Source of the DNA: Candidozyma auris
Taxonomy: Eukaryota > Ascomycota > Pichiomycetes > Serinales > Metschnikowiaceae
Length of the DNA stretch: 64,000 bases
Direction: 5' to 3'
NCBI RefSeq assembly: GCF_003013715.1
Contig: NC_072814.1
Span: forward strand, 2,170,001 to 2,234,000
Under the pieces are notes generated by a model. That model searched no databases and had not been told where the DNA came from. It saw only the letters and a program-made list of their open reading frames with translations. A program made the translations under genes and the position numbers. Positions 1 through 11,114 of the stretch are shown here, piece by piece (positions within the stretch are counted from its first letter, which is position 1; every line of letters starts with the position of its first letter).

Positions 1-3000
1 AAATAAAAGTTATCCAGGAGAAGGTTCTCGATGGGCGTTCTCTCACTTCATACAATGACCTTTGTGCAACGTAGTGAGGAAGGTATTGCTGGATGAGAGT
101 ATTGAAGACCACCATGAACATAAATACTGAAAACATCTGGTTCTGAAGACCTTGAAGCGAATTATCGGCTTTAAAAAAAGTGAATCCGTTGAACATTGAC
201 GCCACGATTGACAATAAAACCTTTGAATATGTATAAGATGGCGTTCTCCAATATTGCTGAAAGATTCTTTTGACAACCTGAACATATTGGGTCGAAAATC
301 CAACAGCATACTTTTTGTACTTTTCTGGATCATCAACTACTGGTCTCATAGGTAGATTACTTTCCATCTCATCCAATTCCTTCAAAACTCTCAGGTGAGC
401 CTCCGAATTGAGCCACACTTGGTGGTAATCGATTTCAGTGTGTGATCCGGGGGCGGCACCTATTACTTCAAGCATCCACTCGGCCGGGTTTGCGTTCGGT
501 GGACACTTTGGAGCACCCTCACCTTCAAAGTAGTTGATTAAAGTCTGGCAATTCTCTCCCAAGTCTCCGAAATACACAGTTTCCCCTCCCTGTTGCAAAA
601 AAAGCAACCGATCAAACTCCTTCATTAATATTGCCGAAGGCTGATGTATGGTACACAAAATTGCTTGGCCATGATCTGCTAACTTCCGGATTAATTTGCA
701 AATAGACCATGCCGTTTGTGAGTCTAGACCGGAGGTCGGCTCATCCAAAAACAATAGTAACCTTGGTTTTGCAACTAGCTCAACGCCAATGGTTAGTCTC
801 TTCCTCTGTTCGACATTCAAACCCTCGCCCGGAACCCCAACAACAGCATCAGCATAAGACGTCATTTCCAACAATCTGATGATGAATTCGACATAATCGT
901 CTTTTTCAGCTCTTGATGTCGACGATGGTTGTCTTAAATAAGCAGAAAATCTAAGAGCTTCACGCACAGTTGTGGTCTCTAAATGAAGATCCTGCTGCTG
1001 AACGTATCCTATCGATCTTTGGAATGCGGAATCAAGTTCACGGCCATTGACCATCCTTCTTCCATCAGTCACTTCACCAGAAGTAAGTCTTTCTGATAAT
1101 GCGTTCAACAAAGTGGTTTTACCAGCACCAGATGCACCCATTAAGGCTGTTACCTGACCGGGCTTGACCCAACCATCGACACCATTCAAAATGACTCTGT
1201 TCTCGGATTTTATTTTAACCTGATACGTCAATCCCCGCCAGTGAAAGATATCAGACGTTTTCGGCAATTTATTCTCGCTTATGTCTGAATCATCGTCAAA
1301 TATCTCATCAGGCTTCAACTTCTCGTTGGATGAACCGGACTCAATATCATTCAACCGCAGACGTTTTCTCCTCTGACGCAATGCAGACTCCTGAAACACG
1401 AGGATTTCACCCTTTTGCATGGCTCCCTTGTTGATTTCAACCAAGAAAATGTACAAGAAGAAGAAGAAGACCGCAAATGCCACGATGATTCCGAAATTTC
1501 TCCAGCGATGGGAGCTCTTGTAATCGAAAGAGAGTCCAATATACCTGTCACCATCAACAAATGACTCACCTTGAATAGCTCCCTTCACGGAGCATATTAC
1601 GCTATTGCCCAGTTCTGGATATCTTGGTCCAGAAGGAACGTAACTGGAGCAGGGAAATTGACGATCGTGAAATTCGTTAGCAACCAACGCTTCGAAGGCA
1701 TATGCAACAACATCTATGTAGTTTATCCACCTACACCAGCCGTGCATATTTTGAGGTGGGATCACGAAACCTGTGAATACAGTTAAGGCTAGAAGTAGCA
1801 CCGAAGCTGGAGTCATTGCTTGCGATAAAGACTTGGTAGCAGCACCAATACATCGAAACAAGTGAGACATGGCAATTGTACATGAGAAATTTATCAACAA
1901 GTAGAAAAAGAAGCTGCCAGCATTTCGTCTTAAATGAACCGTGAAGTAAAGCACGATATTGAAAGCGATGCATTGAATAATTTTGGGTGGAAGTTCTGTC
2001 ATGATTGATGCGAAGGCATCAGCCGCTGGATGATAAAGAGCATAAGTCTTGTGTTTCTCAACTATGGGTCGAGATTCATATAGCGCAAATATCTCTAGAA
2101 GAGATCCAAATGCATTAAGCAAAACGGCAAAAAAAAGGACCGCAGTTCTGAGATAAAAAGAATCTGTGTTAACTTCCAAGTCAATGAACATGTTCGACAC
2201 AATGACCGACATAATCACATTGCCGATGACTGAGAAAAGTGTGATAGAAGGGTCCCCCTGTGTCCGCCTGAAGTTTCTGCCCATAAGATGCTTTACTTGC
2301 ATACCAAACGAAATCGTATAAGGTGATTGCTTTCGAGATCCCTTCGCCTGACGTGCGTGATGTGACTCAATAAACTTTTCACTTTGCAACTTGAAATCTT
2401 CTGAGTTTATTTCTTGGTCGATTCTTCTCAAAATTTCCATATGCTCCTTAGATCTTTTCCAGCTTTCGTAAAACTCTTGAGGCGTTCTTGGAACCTTATC
2501 TTCGAAGCCTTTCCGGACCTCTCTTTCACTGGGATTAGTGAGCGACGTGAGAAAATCGGCTGTTGTTTGTCTTTGAGGACAATGATAGCCCAAGTTGATG
2601 AAATACTCTTTCGCAGCTTTTGCTGAGCCATGATATATCTGATAACCCTCGTATAGAAGTATCACGTTATCGAAAAGGTCATAGGCGTCTTGGGAGCACT
2701 GATAGATTGCAATCAAGGGGGTTACCTTGGTAATGACTGCTGATGTTTTTAAAGCTCGAATAAACTCCAACGCTGTAGCTGAATCCAATCCACGAGTTGA
2801 GTTGTCCCAGCATTGCAAACATGCACGAGACAAGTGCACCTCAGCTATAGAAACTCTTTTTCTTTCACCGCCCGAAACACCCCGTATATATTCATTGCCG
2901 ACTTTAGTGTTTCTTGTATGAGATAAGCCATAAGTAGCCATTGCAACCTCAGACATGTGCTTTGCATAATCTTCTCGAGATATGCCCTCTGGTCTGTTTC

Positions 3001-3721
3001 TCGGAGTTCTCATTCTAGCCGCAAATTCTAGGGTCTGCTGCACGGTCATCTGTGGAAAATGAGACTCCGTTTCAGCACAGTATACAACATCACCTCTATA
3101 ATGTTTTTTTATATCTTTTGGAGTAAGCCCATCGTACAGAATGACGGAGTCTTTGTCAACATGGAATCCGTGAGTTTGGGTAGCAAGACACTTCAAAAGC
3201 GTCGAGCATCCGGCCCCAGGTCTACCTAAAACAACAGTGACTGACCCTGGTTCAATTATACCATCCATGGGCTTCAATATATCGAACGAGTTTCGCTCTC
3301 GGTTCGAGTGAGATTGATTCCGTATGAATTGGGACAATCTCTTGTAGATCGCATTGCCAAAATTTGCCTGATAATCTGCATCAGCAGCTTGACCATAAGC
3401 TCTAAGGTTCTTGTATATCACGCCCAAGGAGGAAGGCTTATAATAGTCGGGGTCTGAGTAAACCAACTTGTGCATGTTCTTCACCCAAAACCTAGAATCG
3501 AACGAGTCTGAATTGGGATCCAAGCGAGGATCCAAATCCACGTTGCCGATTGGATTTACCCCTGGAACAGAAATTCAGCTGAGCGATCGGATCAAGGAGT
3601 GGTCAGTCAGCGCTTCTTCATCAGAGCGTCTGGTAGCCGTGCGAGCGAGCAGACGGATCTCCTCTGCAACTTCCTCAGTAAAACCACGATACACTATCTC
3701 ACTGGAGCTATCACTTGTCAT
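1..3721 (-). pseudogene. Cdr/Snq2-type (PDR) ABC drug efflux pump, 3'-truncated by the window, one in-frame stop
   Basis: The reading frame matches full-size PDR-subfamily ABC exporters, plasma-membrane pumps that expel azoles and other xenobiotics. The order is NBD1-TMD1-NBD2-TMD2. Visible motifs are the PDR-type Walker A GRPGAGCST at about 3200-3226, signature VSGGERKRVS at about 2855-2885, second Walker A GASGAGKT at 1115-1138, LNVEQRKRLTIG at about 785-822 and Walker B LFLDEPTSGLD. The last roughly 250 residues of TMD2 lie outside the window. I chose the ATG at 3721; an upstream ATG at 3838 is in frame, but a promoter-type motif lies between the two. A TGA at 3575-3577 interrupts the frame after 48 codons, inside a segment that aligns on both sides with Cdr1 (LARTxT before, VPGVNP after). 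Everything downstream is open to the window edge. It is either a recent null allele or an assembly error; reinitiation at the ATG at 3475 would lose about 80 residues. Family assignment is very sure, functional state is not. Confidence 0.9.
3575..3577 (-). other. Premature in-frame TGA in the ABC pump
   Basis: The codon order on the minus strand is CTC AGC TGA ATT TCT GTT CCA. Frame is kept on both sides, so this is a nonsense substitution and not an indel. It sits where Cdr1 has a histidine ahead of the conserved VPGVNP. Confidence 0.85.
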
Positions 3722-3802
3722 TGCTCGGTCCTGAGAAGTAGTGGACTTGATTTCTGAGGCTAACAACAGTGCAGCGGGTAAATGCACGATACTTATACTA
3801 TC

Positions 3803-3812
3803 TTTTGCAGCC
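3803..3812 (-). promoter_or_regulatory. GGCTGCRAA element upstream of the ABC pump
   Basis: TTTTGCAGCC on the plus strand, an exact match to the recurrent element (see the finding on GGCTGCRAA). It lies about 80 bp upstream of the ATG at 3721, which favours that ATG over the one at 3838. Confidence 0.45.
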
Positions 3813-3838
3813 GCCGGATCGGTTAGTGCTTCGCGCAA

Positions 3839-4558
3839 TCCCTCCGACCCGGGTGGCCTAAGTGGGGCAAGTGGTAGTGACTTTCTTTCTCCTTCTTAGA
3901 ATAACTTTGAGCATAGTTTGTCAAGACATTGTATAGACAGTCCAGCGATATTTCACAGTTGTGCTTGTTCCTTAATTCGACATCAACTATATATGGCACC
4001 AGCTTGTCTCGCTCGTAAAACCCGCACGGCTGTAGCGATGCAGTGATAAGGTGAGAGTGTCTTCGGAACCGGATGAGGAGACTGTCCCGTCTCTCGGTTC
4101 TTCGGATACAGATACAACCGGGAATAACCTTATGAATGGTCATTCGGCAGGTGGGTTATTCCTTCGTTCTTTCGATGTTGTAACACTTTTTACTACAGAA
4201 AGGTTGAGTTTTCTTCAGCTGAATTTTGCTAGGATGTCTCGCAAGAAGCAATTCGTTTGATTTCAAGGCTTTCATAAGACTTAACCAGATGTTTATCTAG
4301 GGAATTTTTGTTGCTACCTCTGATTTCAAGTTGATCATTATGATTCGCCTTCACATTTCTCGTTGATTGTCTCAGCTACACTTGCTTGTTTACAGCTTAT
4401 ATTCACTGAAATCGGACACAAGAAAACTCACAAATCATGTAATTTAAAACGGGAAAAAAAAAAGACGGAAAAAAATTCAAGTTTTTTTTTACACTTACAT
4501 ACGTTAGGAAAAAAAATTTACACATTTGTGCAGCCAATTTGTCATGGACAAGTAGTTC
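3839..4558. other. Intergenic: pump upstream region and YCII 3' flank
   Basis: No supportable gene. Short frames here have no recognisable domain. The stretch at 4440-4520 is rich in A- and T-runs and probably carries the 3' end signals of the YCII gene. Confidence 0.6.
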
Positions 4559-4885
4559 TCAAATCTTCACACCTGGCATGTCCTTGCCAACTCTCACAGC
4601 GATCCCGACAGGATTAGCTATAACAGTGTCCAAATCCCAAATCCCGGCTCTATAATAGATATCTTTTTTTAAAAATTCAAGCACTTCCTCTCTAGAATCA
4701 GCGTACATATGAAAGGTACTTCCCGCAAATTGCTTTTTTTCCGTATCCTTGTAAATTGCGCCAGCTGATGTAACAATTCCTTCATTGACTGTGGAAGGAA
4801 TGCTCTTTACGTGCTCCTCTCTGACAGCAGACCTATCAGACCCTGGCTTATCATATACTATAACGTTCCACTCGAGTTTTGCCAT
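4559..4885 (-). CDS. YCII-domain (YciI-like) small protein
   Basis: 108 aa, single domain. The N-terminal VIVYDKPGSDR strand, the REEHVKSI helix, the central GAIY strand and the C-terminal DIYYRAGIWDLDTV segment are typical of fungal YCII-related proteins. These have a dimeric alpha-beta barrel ferredoxin-like fold; a catalytic role is suspected for the family but the substrate is unknown. The frame is open upstream for 81 more codons to 5128, but that extension would read through the tRNA-Gln gene. The ATG at 4885 (MAKLEW) gives the standard family length, so I chose it. It lies 79 bp downstream of the tRNA. Probably cytosolic or mitochondrial; no clear presequence is seen. Confidence 0.85.
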   Translation of the reverse strand: MAKLEWNVIVYDKPGSDRSAVREEHVKSIPSTVNEGIVTSAGAIYKDTEKKQFAGSTFHMYADSREEVLEFLKKDIYYRAGIWDLDTVIANPVGIAVRVGKDMPGVKI

Positions 4886-4963
4886 TGTACAAGTAGTAGC
4901 TTCACTGAGCATAAATTGAGCTCGCGCAAAAATTAATACGCCAGAATCGGAAAAGGGAAAAAA

Positions 4964-5034
4964 AGGTCCCACTGGGGTTCGAACCCAGGTTACCGGAATC
5001 AGAATCCGAGGTGATACCACTACACTATAGGACC
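4964..5034 (-). tRNA. tRNA-Gln (anticodon CTG)
   Basis: It folds as a full cloverleaf. The acceptor arm is GGTCCTA/TGGGACC, the D-arm has GTG...CAC, the anticodon arm is TCGGA-TTCTGAT-TCCGG with CTG at positions 34-36, and the T-arm is CTGGG-TTCGAAC-CCCAG. No intron. A T-run follows immediately on the minus strand (plus 4957-4963), as expected for Pol III termination. It reads CAG codons. Confidence 0.95.
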
Positions 5035-7100
5035 GGACCTTCAAATTGGTCGCAAACCTGTCTTTACATATCATACAAGCCATGTTCCTGTTTCTTACAA
5101 TTTTAGTACTCAAATCCTTCCTAATCACACTGTTTTCTACTATAAGTGAAAAGCTAAAGTACTCATAAAAAAAGAAAAATGGAGTCTATAAAAATAAAGG
5201 AAAAAAAAAGAAGAGAAAAAAAAGAGTAAATCTCGTTTAACGTGTTCATAAAATAAATCAAGGGCGTTGGCAGCTGGAGAACGGAAGTGACCCTCCCGGA
5301 GCTACTGATTCGAGCCCTAAGGTCTGCGATGCAACGAGTTACTCAAATGTGTCTATAAATGCACACTAAATGACGTGTGGAAATTCATCGAATAGTCTTG
5401 GCTGAAGTTCAGAGGGAACCATTGGCACCGCACGGTGATGGATTGACACTAGTCGAGGATATAAGGGGTTTTGTTTTCTATGGTGATATAGTTTTCGAGT
5501 TAGTACGGAAGTGGCAACACTGAAATCCTAACGCTCATCTAATACATGAAATCTTTATCACCTTCACAATGAGTGTGTCTGCTCAAGAATCTGGTGGAAC
5601 ATAATTCTGATGCGGACACTGATGAAATTGACGGAGATGACAGCTTCTAAAGATGTCTTCGTTGAATATTTGGGCAAATTTTGTGAAGATATTTAATATA
5701 CATATCTTCATCCCCCAGTGGTGGAACCAATACCCGGGACCAGGATTGTCTTCTGAAGCGTCAACTTAAACAAGCGATGAGAAAGATTAGTCCATATGGA
5801 CTGTAATATCTGAAAGATGCCTATACTTTTGTAAAGTAAGTGTCTCTAGCAAGTGAAGCTGATCGAGGTTTGTTTGCTGTAGTGAAGTAGTTTTATTCAC
5901 TTATATCGGAATATTTTGTCAAAAAAATTAGTTTGAGGAAGCTTTGTCCTTTTCCAGCTCACCCTTAATCAAATGTCTTGGGGAAAAAAAAGAAAAAAAA
6001 AGAGTAGAGAAGAAAATCAGGGAAAAACCCGAACTAGAGTATATGACACCCAAGAGAACTAAAGTACCAAAGCCTGTGAGGAATTGAGAACATAAATGAT
6101 AGTTTCCACAACATGTCTCCATGTGAGGCAGAAGAGATCAAAAGAAATTGCAGGATTCTTTTTGTAGTCGAAGAAGCTTGTACAGTCCATCAACACAAAC
6201 AAAAACTGTTAATCTTGCTTTTCTTAGAAATTCTCTATGAGTGTGGGCGGGGATATAATTCTTACAATTCTTTGAAGACTGACAAAGTCATGGTCTTGCT
6301 GTGTTGCTGGCTTTTTTTTACCAGTGAAAAATTGTCCGTAGATCTTTTCAATACTCGCATTTTTGATTGCAAAATGTAAACTTAAACTCCACAATAATGA
6401 CATACTACTGTTTACAAATTAAATCAAAAAAATTTAAATAATAAATCAATTAAATTAAATAAATCGCAATAGCATGCCCGCTTTGAATAGTTCTCTGAGC
6501 CAGCAGGAATTCATACTTTGAAGACCATTACAGTAGTAAGTTAGTTCCACTCTAAATGTTGTTTGATTTGATTTACCCATTATCTATTTTCTCGTTCGGG
6601 AGCATAGATTGTACATCTGGGTAAGCACATCCACATGTAGTTCCTCATGACCCACATTGAATGGCTCTGCAGATTTCAAATGATAAATGCTTAATGAAGA
6701 AGATGGGATAGGTTGGCGCCTAATTGGCTGACTCCTCTCACACCTCTCTTCGTCGTATCGACTTAGCAGCTGATGATATCAACAACAATATATACCGGTA
6801 CTGATTCATCCTTCTGGAAATACAGAACCTTGCTGTCAACTCCGCACAAACCGATCACAGTTAAATTTTAAACTCCAAGCACAGCACTCTGAGTTGACAC
6901 GGACACCAAGAGAAACGTGAGGGAAAAAAATGGCTCAGATTATCTCACGCCATATGTTCAAGTCAAACCATCACTTAATCTCCTCGACCCTATTACACCC
7001 CACTCTCTTAAAAAACCCCTTGTGATCAGGCCACTGTATCCCATAACTCGCGCTAATTGTTCCTGCCTCTGCTACATTTTTGAATTTTTTTGCAACCATT
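5035..7100. other. Gene-poor region upstream of HSP104
   Basis: No intact gene is recognised. 5250-5470 is more GC-rich than its flanks but matches no RNA I know. 5570-5812 contains short coding-like segments in shifting frames. 6421-6466 is almost pure A+T and could be a replication-origin-type element. A single STRE core (CCCCT) lies at 7016-7020. TTTGCAACCATT at 7089-7100 is a variant of the recurrent intergenic element. Confidence 0.5.
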
Positions 7101-7119
7101 CTGTCGAACCTGCACACAT

Positions 7120-7133
7120 CTAGAAGCTTCTAG
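7120..7133 (+). promoter_or_regulatory. Palindromic heat-shock element of HSP104
   Basis: CTAGAAGCTTCTAG is a perfect 14-bp palindrome containing GAA-nn-TTC, the head-to-head Hsf1 unit. It is 112 bp upstream of the HSP104 ATG and 50 bp upstream of the TATA box. A looser TTC/GAA pair lies just upstream at about 7099-7108. Confidence 0.8.
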
Positions 7134-7182
7134 TACTATCGTGCATCTTCTGGGCCTTTCCTTGCATCTGTGACTATGGGAG

Positions 7183-7190
7183 TATATAAG
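7183..7190 (+). promoter_or_regulatory. TATA box of HSP104
   Basis: TATATAAG, 55 bp before the start codon and downstream of the heat-shock element: the layout of a TATA-containing, strongly inducible promoter. Confidence 0.75.
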
Positions 7191-7244
7191 GGAGGCACAT
7201 TGCTTGCTCTTTATCAGTAATCACTGAACTACATACCAATTAAC

Positions 7245-9944
7245 ATGGACGAAACTCAGTTCACGGACAATGCCTTGCAAATCATTAAGAAGGCTACTGA
7301 ACTTGCTAAGGAGGGTTCCCATTCGCAGGTGGTACCTTTACACTTCCTAGCTGCCATGGTACCTACCGATGAGGAAACCTCCACGATGTACCTCAAGACA
7401 CTTATCCAAAGAGCCAGGTACGAGTGGCCTGACTTTGAAAGAATTGTTAATAGGCATCTTGTAAGGTTGCCCAGCCAGACTCCTGCTCCAGACGAGGTGA
7501 GATTGAGCTATGCTGCTGGTCAGATGCTCACCAACGCCACAAAGATCAAGGCAGAGCAGAAGGACTCATACGTCGCCCAAGACCACATATTGTTGGCTCT
7601 TTTGAGGGACAATAGTATCACTGACATCTTTAAGGAGGCCAAGATTAATGTGGATACCATCAAGACCCAGGCGTTGGAGTTGAGAGGAAATCAAAGAATT
7701 GACTCCAGGCAAGCGGATTCTTCTCAAAATTTTGAATTTTTGAGCAAGTACTGCGAAGACTTGACAGAGAAGGCCCGCGAAGGTAAGATCGATCCTGTGA
7801 TCGGCAGAGAAGAGGAGATCAGAAGAGTAATCAGGGTATTAGCCAGAAGAACCAAGTCTAACTCGGTTTTGATTGGTGAGGCTGGCGTTGGTAAGACCTC
7901 TATCGTGGAGGGTGTTGCCCAAAGAATCATTGACGGAGATGTACCCAGCATTTTGGCCAACTCGAGACTTTTTGCGCTTGACTTGGGTGCATTAACTGCT
8001 GGTGCAAAGTATAAGGGTGAGTTCGAAGAGAGAATCAAAGGCGTGTTGAAGGATATCGAAGACTCTAAAGACATGATTATTCTCTTCATTGACGAAATTC
8101 ACATGTTAATGGGCGACGGCAAGTCTGACGCAGCTAATTTGCTCAAGCCAATGTTGGCCAGAGGCGCCTTGCACTGTATTGGTGCCACCACTTTCGCTGA
8201 ATATAGGAAGCATATTTCGAAGGATGGTGCCTTTGAAAGAAGATTCCAAAAGATCGACGTTCCTGCTACTACAATCCCCGAAACTGTTGCTATTTTGAGA
8301 GGTTTGCAGCCTAGATATGAAATTCACCACGGTGTGCGTATCTTGGACTCTGCGTTGGTTTCCGCTGCTCAATTGGCTTCAAGGTACTTGACCTACAGAA
8401 GTTTACCTGACTCAGCTGTTGACTTGATTGACGAAACGGCTGCTACAGTCGCTGTTCAAAGAGATTCTAAACCAGAAGAATTGGACAACTTGGAAAGAGA
8501 GCTTAATTTGGTAGAAGTTGAAATTAACGCTCTTGAAAGGGACAAGGATGCCGACTCTGAATCAGTTGATCGCCTTGAACAGGCTAAGAGAAGAAAAGCA
8601 GAATTGGAGGAACGTCTCATTCCGTTGAAGGAGCGGTTCAATGAGGAGCGGAAAGGTCACGATGAGTTGATCGCTTTGAAGAGAAAGTTGGATGAGTTGG
8701 AGATCAAGGCTCAAGATGCCGAAAGAAGACATGACAACGCTGCTGCGGCTGACTTGAGATACTTCGCTATTCCTGATGTCAAAAAACAGATCGAAGTAAT
8801 GGAGATCAAGGTTGCCGAAGAAGAGTCTTCAAGCACCATGTTGCAGAATGTTGTCGGCCCAGATAGTGTTGCTGAGACTGCTGCCAGATTGACGGGTATA
8901 CCAGTGACGAAATTGACTCAAGCCGAGAATGCTAAGTTAATCAACATGGAGAAGGTTTTGTCGTCAGAAGTTGTTGGCCAGAGTGAAGCCATTAAGGCGG
9001 TCTCTAACGCTGTCAGATTGACAAGATCTGGTTTAGCCAACCCTAACCAGCCAGCTTCCTTCATGTTCCTCGGTTTGTCTGGCTCGGGTAAGACCGAGTT
9101 AGCTAAAAAAGTTGCTGGGTTCCTCTTTGCTGACGAGAGGGCAATGATCAGAATTGACTGTTCTGAATTGGGCGACAAATGGTCCGCTTCTAAGTTACTT
9201 GGTGCTGCTCCAGGTTACGTTGGCTACGAAGAAGGAGGAATTCTCACCGAAGCTGTATTGAGAAAACCATACTCGGTTATCTTATTTGACGAGGTAGAGA
9301 AGGCTGCCCCTGAAGTCTTGACTGTCTTGTTGCAAATCCTCGATGACGGTAGAGTCACTTCCTCCCAAGGTAAAGTTATCAACTGTTCCAACGCTATTAT
9401 TATAATGACATCGAATTTGGGTGCAGAATATATCAATGCATCAAAGGGACCGAAGATTGACCCTCAGACAAAAGAGTTGGTGATGGCTGCGGTCAAGTCC
9501 CATTTCAGGCCAGAGTTTCTCAACCGTATCTCTTCAATGGTTGTATTCAACAGATTGTCCAGAAAGGCGATTGCAAAAATAGTGAAGATCAGGCTCAATG
9601 AGATTCAACAACGTTTCGCAGCCAACGGAAAGACTCTTCACTTGGATGTCTCAGATGAAGCTTTAGAGTACTTGTGCACACACGGATATTCTTCCGACTT
9701 GGGTGCCCGGCCACTTAACCGTCTCATTCAAAGTGAGGTCTTGAACCGCTTAGCAATCTTGTTATTAAAAGGACAAATCAGAGATAAGGAAACGGCACGT
9801 GTTGTACTTGGGAAAAAAGGCTTGGAGGTTGTGCCCAACCATGAGGCTGAAGACGAGGAAATGGCAGATGCTATTGAGGACTGGGAAGATAGCGAAGACT
9901 ATGACGAAGTGCCTGATGAGGTACTGCCAGTCGAGCTTGATTAA
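7245..9944 (+). CDS. HSP104: Hsp104 disaggregase (Hsp100/ClpB AAA+ ATPase)
   Basis: 899 aa. This hexameric cytosolic and nuclear ATPase pulls polypeptides out of aggregates with Hsp70/Hsp40 and governs thermotolerance and yeast prion propagation. The N-terminal Clp-N domain is about residues 1-150. NBD1 has Walker A GEAGVGKT at 211-218 and Walker B FIDEIH with the catalytic Glu at 284. The coiled-coil middle domain spans about 410-530. NBD2 has GLSGSGKT near 612 and FDEVEKA. The sensor-2 GARPLNR motif is present. The acidic C-terminus ends VELD; the S. cerevisiae tail is DDLD. Length matches the family (about 900). The ATG follows a heat-shock element and TATA box. Walker A1 reads GEAGVGKT where S. 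cerevisiae has GEPGIGKT, an acceptable variant. Confidence 0.98.
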   Translation: MDETQFTDNALQIIKKATELAKEGSHSQVVPLHFLAAMVPTDEETSTMYLKTLIQRARYEWPDFERIVNRHLVRLPSQTPAPDEVRLSYAAGQMLTNATKIKAEQKDSYVAQDHILLALLRDNSITDIFKEAKINVDTIKTQALELRGNQRIDSRQADSSQNFEFLSKYCEDLTEKAREGKIDPVIGREEEIRRVIRVLARRTKSNSVLIGEAGVGKTSIVEGVAQRIIDGDVPSILANSRLFALDLGALTAGAKYKGEFEERIKGVLKDIEDSKDMIILFIDEIHMLMGDGKSDAANLLKPMLARGALHCIGATTFAEYRKHISKDGAFERRFQKIDVPATTIPETVAILRGLQPRYEIHHGVRILDSALVSAAQLASRYLTYRSLPDSAVDLIDETAATVAVQRDSKPEELDNLERELNLVEVEINALERDKDADSESVDRLEQAKRRKAELEERLIPLKERFNEERKGHDELIALKRKLDELEIKAQDAERRHDNAAAADLRYFAIPDVKKQIEVMEIKVAEEESSSTMLQNVVGPDSVAETAARLTGIPVTKLTQAENAKLINMEKVLSSEVVGQSEAIKAVSNAVRLTRSGLANPNQPASFMFLGLSGSGKTELAKKVAGFLFADERAMIRIDCSELGDKWSASKLLGAAPGYVGYEEGGILTEAVLRKPYSVILFDEVEKAAPEVLTVLLQILDDGRVTSSQGKVINCSNAIIIMTSNLGAEYINASKGPKIDPQTKELVMAAVKSHFRPEFLNRISSMVVFNRLSRKAIAKIVKIRLNEIQQRFAANGKTLHLDVSDEALEYLCTHGYSSDLGARPLNRLIQSEVLNRLAILLLKGQIRDKETARVVLGKKGLEVVPNHEAEDEEMADAIEDWEDSEDYDEVPDEVLPVELD

Positions 9945-10376
9945 ATACATGAAACTGAACAACTTGTTGACCTGAATCATAAAGTGTGTTATTCTTAATA
10001 AGAAGAATAAATTTATACGTAATACAAATTAATAGAGATAAATCTTGTAGTAAACACAGCAATAGAAAATTCCGAGTAAGTGTTGAATCTTCAGGCGCTC
10101 TTTTCGCAACCGAAGATCATCGCATGGGACGCGTTCAATCAGCGGCAACCGCCACTAGTACAGAACAGAGCCTCTCATCAAAGATTTCCACAAACATCGT
10201 AGGCAACTAATCGACGAAAGCAGAAAAAAAGTCTAACGTGAAATGACTCACTTCGCCAAATTCATTCGTGGCGACTAATATGAGCGAGACACGACCATCA
10301 ATACCTCATCACGGTTGCGAGAAAAATTGCATATATCAATCAAGGGAATTATAGTACTTACCAAGCATAAAACATT
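9945..10376. other. Intergenic HSP104-TIF6
   Basis: No gene. TTTTCGCAACC at 10101-10111 and GGTTGCGA at 10313-10320 are variants of the recurrent GGCTGCRAA element. A TGACTCA heptamer lies at 10244-10250. Confidence 0.6.
10244..10250 (+). promoter_or_regulatory. TGACTCA (Gcn4-type) site upstream of TIF6
   Basis: Exact consensus heptamer 127 bp before the TIF6 ATG. TIF6 is not a classical Gcn4 target, so this may be a chance match. Confidence 0.4.
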
Positions 10377-11114
10377 ATGGCTAGCAGAACTCAGTTTGAA
10401 AATAGCAACGAGGTCGGGGTGTTCTCCAAATTGACCAACTCATACTGTCTTGTCGCCGTGGGCGGCTCCGAGAATTTCTACTCCGCCTTTGAGGCCGAGC
10501 TTGGAGACGTCATCCCAATAGTAAGAACCACCATTGCCGGTACCCGTATTGTCGGTCGTATGACTGCTGGAAACAGACGTGGTCTTTTGGTGCCTACGCA
10601 AACCACGGACCAGGAGTTGATGCATTTGAGAAACTCGTTGCCAGACAGTGTGAAGATTCAGAGAGTCGAAGAGAGGCTCTCCGCCTTGGGAAATGTCATT
10701 TGTTGTAACGACTATGTGGCGCTTGTGCACCCCGACATTGAAAGAGAAACCGAGGAGTTGATTGCAGACGTACTTGGTGTGGAGGTGTTTCGTCAGACCA
10801 TTGCAGGTAACGTGTTGGTAGGTTCCTACTGTTCCCTTTCTAACCAGGGCGGCCTAGTTCACCCACAGACAAGCATCCAGGACCAAGAGGAGTTGTCCTC
10901 GCTTTTGCAAGTGCCACTTGTGGCTGGTACTGTGAACAGAGGTTCTTCTGTTGTTGGTGCAGGTATGGTTGTAAACGACTGGTTGGCCGTGGCTGGTTTG
11001 GATACCACTGCACCAGAGCTTTCGGTGGTGGAATCCATCTTCAGGTTGCAGGATGCCCAGCCTGATGCTATCGCGGGCAACTTGAGAGACACTTTGATTG
11101 AAACTTACACGTAA
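10377..11114 (+). CDS. TIF6: Ribosome anti-association factor eIF6
   Basis: 245 aa, the exact family length. eIF6 binds the pre-60S and mature 60S interface at uL14, is needed for 27S pre-rRNA processing and export, and blocks premature 40S joining until released by Efl1 and Sdo1. It is a five-fold beta-alpha propeller (pentein). The recurring RxxIAGxxxxG-type segments are visible ([35 protein letters not shown]). The N-terminal [16 protein letters not shown] is nearly invariant in fungi and fixes the start. Confidence 0.98.
   Translation: MASRTQFENSNEVGVFSKLTNSYCLVAVGGSENFYSAFEAELGDVIPIVRTTIAGTRIVGRMTAGNRRGLLVPTQTTDQELMHLRNSLPDSVKIQRVEERLSALGNVICCNDYVALVHPDIERETEELIADVLGVEVFRQTIAGNVLVGSYCSLSNQGGLVHPQTSIQDQEELSSLLQVPLVAGTVNRGSSVVGAGMVVNDWLAVAGLDTTAPELSVVESIFRLQDAQPDAIAGNLRDTLIETYT

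Noticed and set aside
3823..4143. 106-codon minus-strand frame upstream of the ABC pump
   Set aside because: No domain, composition like intergenic DNA, and it overlaps the pump's likely promoter.
4886..5128. N-terminal extension of the YCII protein frame
   Set aside because: It reads straight through the tRNA-Gln gene; the ATG at 4885 gives the normal family length.
5250..5470. Possible SRP RNA, RNase P RNA or snoRNA
   Set aside because: None of the conserved core motifs of these RNAs could be found; only a mild GC rise is visible.
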